Shown: positions 6,851 through 14,698 of the stretch, piece after piece
Position numbering within the stretch: position 1 is the stretch's first letter
Layout of the letters: each line of letters begins with the position of its first letter
From: Opitutales bacterium
GTDB taxonomy: Bacteria > Verrucomicrobiota > Verrucomicrobiia > Opitutales > Oceanipulchritudinaceae
DNA: 37,099 nucleotides
Direction of reading: 5' to 3'
Assembly (NCBI GenBank): GCA_007133065.1
Contig: SLNJ01000132.1
Location: 1-37,099, forward strand
Position numbers and translations under genes: made by a program
Notes under the pieces: model-generated
What the model was told of the DNA's origin: nothing
Databases searched by the model: none
What the model saw: the letters and a program-made list of their open reading frames with translations, nothing else

Positions 6851-8467
6851 ATGGAAATGGATCGGATGGGGAGGGAGGTCTCCGGCAAATCATGCCGGCT
6901 CTTCTCTCCGGCGTTACGGATCGCAGCGTTCGCTTTGGGAGTCATCCTCTTCGTAACCAGTCCTGCCACCGCATCGGATCCGGTATCGACCGCCAAAGCC
7001 TCGGCCGGAGACGAACCGCGGGGAGAGGACAATCTCGCCTATCGATGGGGAACGGTTACGCTCGATGCGATCGCCGATGATACGCTGCGCTACATGCCGC
7101 GGCCGACGGTGAATTCACATCAGCTCTACCTGGTGATGGCCGCCATGTTTGACGCCTGGACTCGCTATGACGAAAGGGCCGAGCCGGTTTACTTGACGGA
7201 GGGCGAACGGCGGCCGGCCGCGGAACGGACGCGGGAGAATAAAGAGCAGGCTATCAGTTTTGCGGTAGCGCGGGTCTTGGAGCAAACGTTTCCTCTCGAT
7301 TGGTTCAAGTTCAAGGGGAAACTGCACGCGTTGGGTTACGACCCGAGCGATGAATCACTCGACCCGACCACGCCGGTCGGGGTCGGCAACCTGGCAGCTC
7401 GAGCGGTGCTGCGCACGCGGGCCAAGGATGGCAGCAACATGCTCGGAGACCATCCGGACGGGCCGCATGAACCGTACGCCGATTACACCGGATACGAACC
7501 GGTCAATCCGCCCGGCGAAATTCGCGATATCGACCGATGGCAGCCGAAGACCTTCAAATTGGCAAACGGCACGGAGTGGGTGTTGGATTGCCTCACCCCG
7601 CATTGGCACCGCGTCAAGACGTTTGGCTTGACGGATGGCTCGCAATTGCGTCCGGGCCCGCCGCCGCGTATGGGAGACGAGCGGTTGGTGGAAGAAATAA
7701 AGGAGGTGATCGATGTCCAGGCGAACTTGACCATGGAGGATATCGCATTGGTCGAGTTCATGCGGGACGGCCCGCACAGCGTGCAACAGGCGGGGCACTG
7801 GATGATCTTCGGGCGTCACGTCAGCAAGCGCGATCAGCACAATCTGGACGACGACGTAAAAATGTATTTCCTGGTCGCCGCTGCGGCGCTGGATTCCTTC
7901 GTCGCCTGCTGGGACGCCAAAATGCATTACGACAATAACCGGCCCTATCAACAGGTTCACCATTTGTTTGGGGATGAGGAGATCACGGGATGGGGCGGGC
8001 AGTATTGCGGGATCGGCCCGATCCGCGGCAGCGATTGGCAGCCATATTCCCCCTCGGACTTCCTCTGCCCGCCGTTCCCCGCCTATCCGAGCGGTCATAG
8101 CACGGTTAGCGGCGCCTGCTCGAAAGCCTTGGAATTATTCACCGGTAGCGACACGTTCGGAGCTCAAGTCGAACTGCTGCCCGGCCGACTCACCGAGCCC
8201 GGGATCACGGACGAGACGATTGTCCTCGACCTGCCAACTTTTTCCAGGACCGCGGATCTGGCCGGTTGGTCCCGTGTCCTGGGAGGCTACCATATTCAGA
8301 CCGATAACGTGGTCGGACTGCAACTCGGACGCGATGTCGCCCATCATGTATTCGAACGGTTCCAGCGGCACGTCCGCGGCGAAGTCGCAGAGCGGAATGA
8401 CGCGATACCTCCGCAAGCGGCTGATGATGCCCGGCCAGGGCCGGCCGGAGCGACTCGAGGTTGGTGA
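6851..8467 (+). CDS. Secreted vanadium-dependent haloperoxidase family protein (PAP2 fold)
   Basis: The start at 6851 gives 538 residues with a signal peptide (charged start, hydrophobic core AAFALGVILFV at about 25-35, cleavage near SPATAS). The C-terminal half has the oxyanion-binding motifs of vanadium haloperoxidases and type-2 phosphatidic acid phosphatases: CWDAKMHYDNNRPYQQ (Lys357, Arg364), PAYPSGHSTVSGA (Pro413-Ser-Gly-His416) and SRVLGGYHIQTDN (Arg475, His481, the R-x5-H pattern). The helical N-terminal part (RPTVNSHQLYLVMAAMFDAW) is typical of bacterial vanadium chloroperoxidase relatives. It probably works in the periplasm or outside the cell, either as a vanadate haloperoxidase or as a phosphatase; sequence alone does not decide. 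Three ATGs lie within 16 bases (6851, 6857, 6866). Confidence 0.85.
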   Translation: MEMDRMGREVSGKSCRLFSPALRIAAFALGVILFVTSPATASDPVSTAKASAGDEPRGEDNLAYRWGTVTLDAIADDTLRYMPRPTVNSHQLYLVMAAMFDAWTRYDERAEPVYLTEGERRPAAERTRENKEQAISFAVARVLEQTFPLDWFKFKGKLHALGYDPSDESLDPTTPVGVGNLAARAVLRTRAKDGSNMLGDHPDGPHEPYADYTGYEPVNPPGEIRDIDRWQPKTFKLANGTEWVLDCLTPHWHRVKTFGLTDGSQLRPGPPPRMGDERLVEEIKEVIDVQANLTMEDIALVEFMRDGPHSVQQAGHWMIFGRHVSKRDQHNLDDDVKMYFLVAAAALDSFVACWDAKMHYDNNRPYQQVHHLFGDEEITGWGGQYCGIGPIRGSDWQPYSPSDFLCPPFPAYPSGHSTVSGACSKALELFTGSDTFGAQVELLPGRLTEPGITDETIVLDLPTFSRTADLAGWSRVLGGYHIQTDNVVGLQLGRDVAHHVFERFQRHVRGEVAERNDAIPPQAADDARPGPAGATRGW

Positions 8468-8951
8468 CCGGCCCGAGCCGCGGTTCTTCGCGTTGTACTG
8501 CCCGAGATCCCCGTCTCATCCGCCATCTCCGCCTCCGCCCGCTCTCTCAGCAGGCCCGGAAGATCGTCAGACGGTTCGTGTTCCACGAATCGACCTCCGC
8601 GGCAAACAACCGGCAGAGCGGTGGCCAGAGGGGGGAGTTGAAAGGGAAACCGCCCGATCCGTGCAGCCACCCGCCGTCGCGCCGCAACGCGTTCATCCCG
8701 TCGCGCGCCGCGTGAAAAGCCGGCCCGTCCATGCCGAGCGCCTGCTTCCGGTTGATCCGCGTCTCAATCCGACCCCAACCCAGAGCAATCCGGATCCGGG
8801 CCGGGCGCGCGAGAAGGATCAGTTGAATTAGATCGGCCGCAACACCCTGAACCGTCGAGTAGAGTGCTTGAAATTCATCGCCCAGTGTCAGCGTATAGGG
8901 AGAGGCGAGCACATCCCGCCGGCGGCTCGAGAGCTTTGCGAGGCCAGCCAT
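8455..8951 (-). pseudogene. satD-family pseudogene (frameshifted, N-terminally truncated)
   Basis: The frame from 8951 encodes a SatD-like core: SPYTLTLGDEFQALYSTVQG, then ARIRIALGWGRIETRINRKQ and GMDGPAFHAARDGMNALRR. SatD-family proteins normally start about 40 residues earlier with a TGDIVxSR-type motif, but a stop in frame at 8967-8969 removes that. At the other end the frame closes at 8547 just after WNTNRLTIFRAC. Shifted by one frame near 8560, the sequence continues as LLRERAEAEMADETGISGST, which looks like the helix-turn-helix end of the family (xxEIAxxLGISxSTVSRR). The gene therefore looks dead at both ends unless there is sequencing error. It converges on the haloperoxidase gene, overlapping its last bases. 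Confidence 0.65.
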
Positions 8952-9039
8952 GCGCGGCTGTTTATCTCAACGGTGGATGCCGGCGGAGCGCTGCGCACAC
9001 AGGACGTCGAGGATTGCTATTGCTCGGGCCGGGTGTAAA

Positions 9040-9430
9040 ATGAAATCAGTGGACGCAGTTTACGAGCAAAAGCTTACGGTACGGGCACATGAAGCGGGAC
9101 GCGCGGAAATCTGAAGTTCGTCAGCCTGCTGAATTACATGCAGGATATTGCCGGGCGGCACGCCGACGATCTCGGCATCGGAATGGAGTTCCTCCAGTCG
9201 AAGGGGTTAGCTTGGGTGCTGGTGCGCACCCGCGTCCGCCTGGAGCGGTATCCCTGCAACGGAGAACTTGTGCGCATCCAAACCTGGCCGTATGGCTGGC
9301 GGCGCCTGATGGCAATCCGCGAGTTCTCGTTTGATCGGGAAGCCTCGGATTCACCGTGTGGAGCCGCCACCACCGCGTGGGTGCTCTTCGACATCTCACG
9401 CTGGCGGCCGGTGCGCCCGCGCGATCGTTG
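9040..9430 (+). pseudogene. Acyl-ACP thioesterase pseudogene (frameshift, no C-terminal half)
   Basis: An ATG at 9040 opens MKSVDAVYEQKLTVRAHEAG, the usual first strand of an acyl-ACP thioesterase, but this frame stops at 9112-9114. A frame shift near 9091-9099 continues as TRGNLKFVSLLNYMQDIAGR, then HADDLGIGMEFLQSKGLAWV, RVRLERYPCNGELVRIQTWP, REFSFDR and ATTAWVLFDISRWRPVRPRD. This is clearly the first hotdog domain of the FatA/PF01643-type family, which releases fatty acids from ACP. After about 9425 the similarity ends and another gene fragment takes over. The family is about 240-260 residues with two hotdog halves; only about 125 remain, in two frames, so the gene is almost certainly inactive. 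Confidence 0.72.
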
Positions 9431-9699
9431 CAATATCCGTCGATGGAGAGAGCTTCACCAGTGTCGATCGCTCCGATCAGCCATCCGTGGAACTCAATGA
9501 CGTGGCGTTCGGCGCCGACGTGTTCGTTGCAGTACACAGTGAAACCACGGTCATGGTTTCCCCGGACGGAGAATCGTGGAGCGTGGCCGAAACCGGACTG
9601 GAATCGGGCGCCGAAGGCGAAGCCGCATTGAACGGAATCGCCCGCGCCGTAGTGGCGAAATCCAAACGGCAGCATGATATTGCATTCATCGCACGCTGA
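9421..9699 (+). pseudogene. Fragment of YCF48/BNR-like beta-propeller protein
   Basis: In the third frame after the thioesterase break, the sequence reads AIVAISVDGESFTSV, then LNDVAFGADVFVAV, then TVMVSPDGESWSVAETGLE. This is the repeating pattern (I..S.DG..W / LNDVAFG...FVAVG / V..S.DG..W) of photosystem-assembly-YCF48 or sialidase-type blades found in secreted proteins. There are only about one and a half blades, no start and no signal peptide, and the frame ends at 9699 inside a hairpin. It is the stump of a larger secreted protein that was joined to the thioesterase stump by a deletion. Confidence 0.5.
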
Positions 9700-9751
9700 A
9701 GGCGTGCCTCGACCCGTCGGCGATTGGGATGAGGCACGCCTTCAGCCTGCG
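9690..9751. repeat. Long hairpin (21-bp imperfect stem)
   Basis: GCTGAAGGCGTGCCTC at 9695-9710 is exactly complementary to 9731-9746 across a 20-base loop. After one C-C mismatch the stem extends by CGCA/TGCG (9690-9693 and 9748-9751). There is no T-run. It looks like a dispersed intergenic palindrome and not a plain terminator. Confidence 0.85.
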
Positions 9752-10055
9752 AGGCGGATTGACCGGAAATCCCGTGGGCGATTGCCCACGGCGACGTTGA
9801 TCCAGGCCGTTGGCCACAAACGAAAATTCCGCACAACCCGGCAGACCGCGAGCACCGGCGGCGAACTGGATCGAGAGATCCTGTTGGAGTCCAACCTTTG
9901 GGATGTGCGGTGGGCTGGATGAGCGCTCCTTGAGGGTGCAGGTCAGGCGCGTTGTGAAGTGTTGTCAGCACCTGCTTGTTCGGATCGGGTGATGGCATCA
10001 AGCTTCGTCCTGATTCTGCTGGAAATCGTTCGATCGTCCGATCAATCTCCGCAGT
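9752..10055. other. Spacer with a second hairpin; no gene seen
   Basis: A perfect CCGTGGGC-gatt-GCCCACGG hairpin lies at 9772-9791. The remainder carries only Arg/Pro/Ser-rich frames on either strand and no recognisable domain. With the 9690-9751 palindrome it forms a composite repeat cassette between the decayed genes and the membrane protein operon. Confidence 0.5.
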
Positions 10056-10277
10056 GTGCAAGATTTCGATGTCCGATTGAATACTGCCCTCCGGGAGCTC
10101 GACGAATACGCAGAGAGCCTCGACGAGGAGTCGCAGATGTACTGGCGCTACCACCGCTCGAGGTTTGCGCGGATTTCGATGCTGCTCTGCGATCGCATTT
10201 CCGGGTTCCTTCCCGGCAGCTTCCGGAGCGGGATGACCGTGGTTCTTCAGAAGGCGCCAAAGTTGGCCAAGAAATGA
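10056..10277 (+). CDS. Small hypothetical protein, possibly a truncated gene
   Basis: Starting at GTG 10056 this frame encodes 73 residues (VQDFDVRLNTALRELDEY..., then SQMYWRYHRSRFARI...), an acidic helix-forming start followed by an aromatic/basic stretch. Its stop (TGA 10275-10277) overlaps the ATG at 10274 of the membrane protein as ATGA, which argues for translational coupling and against pure chance. The YWRYHRSRF pattern recalls the linker before the SAM-binding fold of class I methyltransferases, but the catalytic fold is absent. I cannot name a function. Confidence 0.4.
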   Translation: MQDFDVRLNTALRELDEYAESLDEESQMYWRYHRSRFARISMLLCDRISGFLPGSFRSGMTVVLQKAPKLAKK

Positions 10278-12445
10278 ATCCAATCCCTCCGTCCCTCCGC
10301 TCCAGACGCTCCGTCGCTGAGTTCCTCCTGCCGCTGTGCACCGCTCTGGTGGGCGGGTTATACTATTTTCGAAGCGTCTGGGCGACTGGGTTCGACCGCC
10401 TCATCGGGGATGTCGGAGACGGGCTCCTGATCGCCGCGCTGACCGAACACTGGCATCGCGTCTTCCTCGGATTGGAGTCGTGGCGCGACCCGAACTGGTT
10501 TTACCCGGTCACAGGAACTCTGGGTTACAGCGATGCGTTTTTCGGATACGGAGTCGTCCATACAGCGATCCGCTTCCTCGGCTTGGATCCGCTCTCCGCC
10601 ATGCAGGTTGCGCTGATCTTATTTTACCTGGCCGGTTTCGCCGGTGCGTATTTTCTGCTGCGCCGCTTCGCCGGGCTTCCCGCACTCTGGGCGTCGCTGG
10701 GGGCGCTGCTGTACAGTTCGGGCCATTGGCTCTACCTCGCCGGGGCGCACAGCCATCTCCAACTGCTCTCGGCATGGTTCCTGCCCTGGATGCTCATCCT
10801 GTTCGAGCGCTGGCGGTGCTCCATCCAATGGCATGAACCGGCCCGCTGGGCTTGGGGACCCGCCCTGGTCGTTGCATTCGGCGTCCTCTACTACACGGCA
10901 TTCTATATCGCGTGGTTCCTGACCCTCTTCCTCGCCGTCGCCTGCGCGTTCTGGATCATCCGGCTCACCCGGTCCGTCAAGAACCCGATCGCCGCCGGCG
11001 TGCAGTGGGTGAAACGGGAACTGCCGCACCTCGCCACCCTGCTCGCGGTGGCGATCGTCGTGTTGACTCCGTTCATCGTCACGTATTTGCCCGCCTTGCA
11101 CGAGTCCCGGGGGCATCCATATAGCGTCACACACGGGAAACTCCCCCAGATCCGCGACTTCATCAACGTGGGTCCGGACAATCTTGTCTGGGGGTTCCTG
11201 AACCGTGTGGTGCCGTTCCAGAGACCCGAATGGTACCACGAGCTCTATTACGGCTACCCGCTCGGGCTGTTGATCCTTTTTTTGAGCGGGTACGCCGTGT
11301 CGTGGGTGCGGCGTCGCGATCGCTCCGAATCGGGCCGGCCCGTTCACATCGCGGGCCTCTTCGAACCGCAATCGGTACTCTGGCTCGGCGGCTCCGTACT
11401 CCTCTGCTGGTTGCTCATGGTCAAGATCTTCGATTTCTCGCTGTGGCGAGTAATCTATGAACTGCTCCCCGGAGGGACGGCGATGCGCGTGGTCCCCCGC
11501 ATGCAGATCATCCTGGCCCTGCCGGTGATCGCCGTCGCGCTGCACGCCCTGCGGCACGCGTTGCTTTCGGTATCCAACCGAAATCGGGGGCTGGCACAGG
11601 TGCTGGCAATCGGCGCCGCGGGATGGTTGATGGTCGAACAGATTAACGGACAGGAAAACGCCAGGATCCGCGTCAGCGAGTTCAACAACCTTGTCCGATC
11701 GGTCGATTCGCCTCCCGGCGACCTCGACGCGTTCTATGTCGCTTCCGAGGGGATGCACAACGACTCGTCCTGGTACGTTCAGGTTGCCGCCATGCATATT
11801 GCGCAGCATTGGGACCTGAAGACGTTGAACGGATACAGCGGGTTGCTCCCGTCCGGATGGAATCTGTTCGACATACAGGATCTCGCGTATCCGCAACACG
11901 TCCAGGACTGGCGCAGAAAACACGATCTCAATGCCGGAATCTACGCCCTGAACCTGACCGATGGCACCTGGCACCTGGCGCCTTCGTTGGACGCGAAACT
12001 CCCGGCGTTCGAAGTATTGGCACGGCTGACCCCCGCCGATCCGCCCGGCGCCATCGAATGGATTGAGGGTTGGTCCGAACCCGAGGGTTGGGGCGTTTGG
12101 ACCGACGGTGATCGGGCATCCCTACAGATCGACGCGCGCCATGTGCCGGCAGGTGCCACGATGGGCGAACTGGTCGCCCATGCATTCACCCACGAGAAAC
12201 ACCCCCGGCAATCGTTTCATATATACTGGAACCAGCGCTTTGTGGGCAGATGGATTTTCAACCACGGGGACGGACGAAAACGCTTCAGCTTTCCACTTCA
12301 CGATTGGTCCGAAGAAGATTGCTGCAGCATTACAATAGAGATAGCCGATCCCGCCTCACCGCATGATCTCGACGGCACGCGCGACCCCCGGCGGCTCGGT
12401 CTCGGGCTGAAAGAGATCCGGTTCTACGGCCCCCCCGTGAAATAA
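10274..12445 (+). CDS. Polytopic membrane protein, GT-C/YfhO-like, function unknown
   Basis: From the ATG at 10274 the product has 723 residues. The first ~480 hold about ten or more hydrophobic spans, for example EFLLPLCTALVGGLYYF near 15, FYLAGFAGAYFLL near 118, HLATLLAVAIVVLTPFIV near 255 and VLWLGGSVLLCWLLMV near 370. The luminal loop between the first two spans has acidic residues (DRLIGDVGDGLL), which fits GT-C membrane glycosyltransferases and YfhO-type proteins that use lipid-linked sugars. The last ~240 residues form a soluble beta-rich domain (WIEGWSEPEGWGVW, FVGRWIF), probably extracytoplasmic. An in-frame extension back to 9959 lacks a hydrophobic start, and the ATG at 10274 overlaps the preceding small gene (ATGA), so I prefer 10274. 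A role in sugar transfer to an envelope polymer or protein is inference. Confidence 0.75.
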   Translation: MNPIPPSLRSRRSVAEFLLPLCTALVGGLYYFRSVWATGFDRLIGDVGDGLLIAALTEHWHRVFLGLESWRDPNWFYPVTGTLGYSDAFFGYGVVHTAIRFLGLDPLSAMQVALILFYLAGFAGAYFLLRRFAGLPALWASLGALLYSSGHWLYLAGAHSHLQLLSAWFLPWMLILFERWRCSIQWHEPARWAWGPALVVAFGVLYYTAFYIAWFLTLFLAVACAFWIIRLTRSVKNPIAAGVQWVKRELPHLATLLAVAIVVLTPFIVTYLPALHESRGHPYSVTHGKLPQIRDFINVGPDNLVWGFLNRVVPFQRPEWYHELYYGYPLGLLILFLSGYAVSWVRRRDRSESGRPVHIAGLFEPQSVLWLGGSVLLCWLLMVKIFDFSLWRVIYELLPGGTAMRVVPRMQIILALPVIAVALHALRHALLSVSNRNRGLAQVLAIGAAGWLMVEQINGQENARIRVSEFNNLVRSVDSPPGDLDAFYVASEGMHNDSSWYVQVAAMHIAQHWDLKTLNGYSGLLPSGWNLFDIQDLAYPQHVQDWRRKHDLNAGIYALNLTDGTWHLAPSLDAKLPAFEVLARLTPADPPGAIEWIEGWSEPEGWGVWTDGDRASLQIDARHVPAGATMGELVAHAFTHEKHPRQSFHIYWNQRFVGRWIFNHGDGRKRFSFPLHDWSEEDCCSITIEIADPASPHDLDGTRDPRRLGLGLKEIRFYGPPVK

Positions 12446-12894
12446 CGGCTGCGGGACGCCGCCTATCCCGACACCTCGAGCTGCCGGCTCTTCTTGAATC
12501 CGGATGAAGAGCCGTGCTGTGGCACAGCGTCAAATCGTGGATTACTCAATAGCCCTGAGGGTGCCCTTGGGGTAGAGGTAGGTAGTTTATTCCCGGTACC
12601 ACCGGCCCGCAGTTGCGTGTTATTGAGCGGCCAACTCACCGGTATACGATCATCGTTGCCGTCGATTGGGCGGAAACTCATGCGCCATCGCGCCATAACT
12701 ATACAGATTTAAGCGGACTGGGCAAATTTCATCTCAAAAGGGACGGAACATGGGGTTGATGTACAGATGGCGGGGAGGGGATAGGCGCCTGCGGCGCCCG
12801 GAGAGGAAAGTGAATCGACAGTAGGCATGAGCCGTGACCGCGAGACGGGAATTTCCCCCTTGCCACGCATATGAGAGGGAACAGGCTTCCTTCT
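12446..12894. repeat. Intergenic region with two hairpins
   Basis: No gene is seen in this 449-bp gap. CGGCTCTTC (12485-12493) pairs perfectly with GAAGAGCCG (12506-12514) across a 12-base loop just downstream of the membrane protein gene, which could aid termination though no T-run follows. GGCGCC-tgc-GGCGCC lies at 12784-12798. The frame from the ATG at 12871 adds eight residues to the PHP protein; I place the start at 12895. Confidence 0.6.
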
Positions 12895-13641
12895 ATGACC
12901 GAGCAAAACAGCAGCGGAACCTACCGCTACGAGACGCACATGCACACCAGCGAAGGGAGTGCATGCGGCAAATCCAGCGGGGCGGAGATGGCTGAAGCCT
13001 ATGCCCAAGCCGGGTACGCCGGAATCATCATTACGGACCACTTTTTCAATGGGAACTGCGCGGTTTCCAGCAAACTTCCGTGGCGCGAGCGCGTGGAGCA
13101 ATTCTGCATCGGGTATGAAAACGCAGCCGCGGCCGGGCGCGAGCTTGGGCTCTCGGTGTTTCTCGGCTGGGAATACAATTACTGCAGCACGGAGTTTCTC
13201 ACCTGCGGACTGGGAAAGGAGTTCCTTCTCGCGCACGAGGATCTTTTGGAGTGGGATGTGATCACCTACCTTAATACCGTGCGCGCGGCGGGAGGATTCG
13301 TTAGCCAGGCCCACCCCTTCCGGCAACGTGATTACATCCAGTACGGGCGCTTGTTTTACAACTACGTGGACGCCGTCGAGGTGTATAACACCGCCGATCA
13401 GGATGCCTGGAATGACCTGGCATGGCGTTATGCCAAGGCAAATGATCTCGCCATGACCGCCGGGTCGGACTCGCACCACGTCGCCTGGCCCTCCCTGGCC
13501 GGCTTGGGATTCCCCCGCCGGCTTGACCGTATCGAGGATTTTGTTGCCGCAATGAAGCGCCGGGAAGGAACAGTCCTCCGGGACCTGCCGAATCCCCTTG
13601 TGAACGCCCCCGCCCCCGCCCCCGCCGTGAACCCCTCATGA
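12895..13641 (+). CDS. PHP-domain metallohydrolase (cytosolic)
   Basis: The 248-residue product is almost entirely a PHP domain. The expected metal ligands are visible: ETHMHTSEGS (His15, His17), ITDHFF (Asp48, His49), FLGWEY (Glu93), SQAHPF (His140) and GSDSH (Asp192, His194). PHP proteins are phosphoesterases, related to histidinol phosphatase, polymerase exonuclease domains and 5'-nucleosidases; the substrate here is unknown. The protein has no signal peptide, unlike the PHP protein at 879-3404. Its end (TGA 13639-13641) overlaps the start of the SDR gene as ATGA, so the two are translated together, and a shared small phosphorylated or alcohol substrate is a reasonable guess. The tail is Ala/Pro-rich. 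Confidence 0.85.
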   Translation: MTEQNSSGTYRYETHMHTSEGSACGKSSGAEMAEAYAQAGYAGIIITDHFFNGNCAVSSKLPWRERVEQFCIGYENAAAAGRELGLSVFLGWEYNYCSTEFLTCGLGKEFLLAHEDLLEWDVITYLNTVRAAGGFVSQAHPFRQRDYIQYGRLFYNYVDAVEVYNTADQDAWNDLAWRYAKANDLAMTAGSDSHHVAWPSLAGLGFPRRLDRIEDFVAAMKRREGTVLRDLPNPLVNAPAPAPAVNPS

Positions 13642-14399
13642 TCGACTATACTGGAAGACATTTTTTTATCGCCGGCGGCAGCCGGGGAATCGGGGCGGCT
13701 ACGGCCACCATGGCGGCCCGGGCGGGCGCAAAGGTCAGCGTGACCTTCCACGCGAATCCGGCCGCAGCAAAAAAACTCGTCGAACGGATCGAAGCTGAAG
13801 GGGGAAAGGCGGCCGCCTATTCCATGGAGATTTCAGACGAGGACTCGGTTGTGCAGGCGGTCGATTCGGCGGTGGAAGCCTTTGGCGAGCTCTCCGGGAT
13901 GGTGGTTTCCGCGGGTATCTTTGAGCACATGCCGATCGAGGACATGACTCTTGAATTCTGGCAACGCACGCAGGACACCAATATGCGCGGAACCGTCTGG
14001 GCCGTGAAAGCCGCCGCCAAACACATGCGCGCTGCCGGGAAAGGGGGGTCCATCGTGATTTACTCCTCCACTGCCGGTCAAAGCGGGGGTGGAGGCGGAG
14101 CCTCTGCCTACAGTGTCAGCAAAGCCGGCCAGATCGCCTTCGCCCGGTGCATGGCCAGGGAACTCGGAGGCGACGGCATACGGGTCAACTCCCTGGCCCC
14201 GGCATGGACCGAGACGGATATGGCGAAAAAGCATCTCGATCGCCTGGACCGTGAGAAAGTCGGCAAAAACTTTGCCCTGGGCCGGGTGGGGCTGCCTGAT
14301 GACGTGGCCGGCGCCACCTGTTATCTCTTGAGCGACCTGGCCCGCTTTGTCACCGGCACCTGCCACACCGTCGACGGCGGTATGGCCATGCGCGGTTGA
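13638..14399 (+). CDS. Short-chain dehydrogenase/reductase (FabG-like)
   Basis: This 253-residue protein is a complete classical SDR that oxidises or reduces an alcohol/carbonyl with NAD(P)(H). The dinucleotide loop is GGSRGIG (13-19), the active site has Asn115, Ser143/144 (YSSTAG), Tyr158 and Lys162 (YSVSK), and the C-terminal end is GTCHTVDGGMAMRG, usual for this family. The common NNAG motif reads VSAG (90-93). Basic residues after the second strand are few, so coenzyme choice is uncertain. The ATGA overlap with the PHP gene shows co-translation. A sugar or polyol substrate would fit the neighbourhood, but FabG-type 3-oxoacyl reduction cannot be excluded. Confidence 0.9.
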   Translation: MIDYTGRHFFIAGGSRGIGAATATMAARAGAKVSVTFHANPAAAKKLVERIEAEGGKAAAYSMEISDEDSVVQAVDSAVEAFGELSGMVVSAGIFEHMPIEDMTLEFWQRTQDTNMRGTVWAVKAAAKHMRAAGKGGSIVIYSSTAGQSGGGGGASAYSVSKAGQIAFARCMARELGGDGIRVNSLAPAWTETDMAKKHLDRLDREKVGKNFALGRVGLPDDVAGATCYLLSDLARFVTGTCHTVDGGMAMRG

Positions 14400-14698
14400 G
14401 CCGGCAGAAGGAGAAGGTGACCGGCTCCCCGCCTGGAGATAGCCTCTGAAAACGATTTCGTATCAATGGCATAAGGGAGGGAGGCGGCGGAGCGGTGGAG
14501 GGTCGCGCGCGGATTCCCCACAAGAACGGTAGCCTTGGATAAGCCGTTGCAGAGCGGCAATCACGATCCGGCGTTTTTTTCAACATACTATTAGGATAAG
14601 TTATACCGACGTTAGGGGAGTGCATCTTTTGTTGCCCAATAGTGGATGCACGGGTATGTAATTGATACGATCACTGTCGCATTTGAACCCTAATCCTC
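14400..14698. other. Intergenic region, weak terminator-like T-run
   Basis: About 300 bp with no gene. A T-run (GCGTTTTTTTC near 14573) follows short GCCG/CGGC arms and may mark the end of the PHP-SDR transcript, although the stem is weak. The AT-richer stretch at about 14580-14680 is the probable promoter region for the metallopeptidase gene, without a clear consensus pair. Confidence 0.35.

Noticed and set aside
9959-10273. N-terminal extension of the membrane protein frame
   Set aside because: The extension lacks hydrophobic character, crosses the small ORF, and the ATG at 10274 with ATGA overlap is a better start.
14560-14585. T-run GCGTTTTTTTC as an intrinsic terminator for the SDR gene
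   Set aside because: The pairing arms before it are only about 4 bp and it lies 170 bp from the stop codon, so it is not a convincing terminator.
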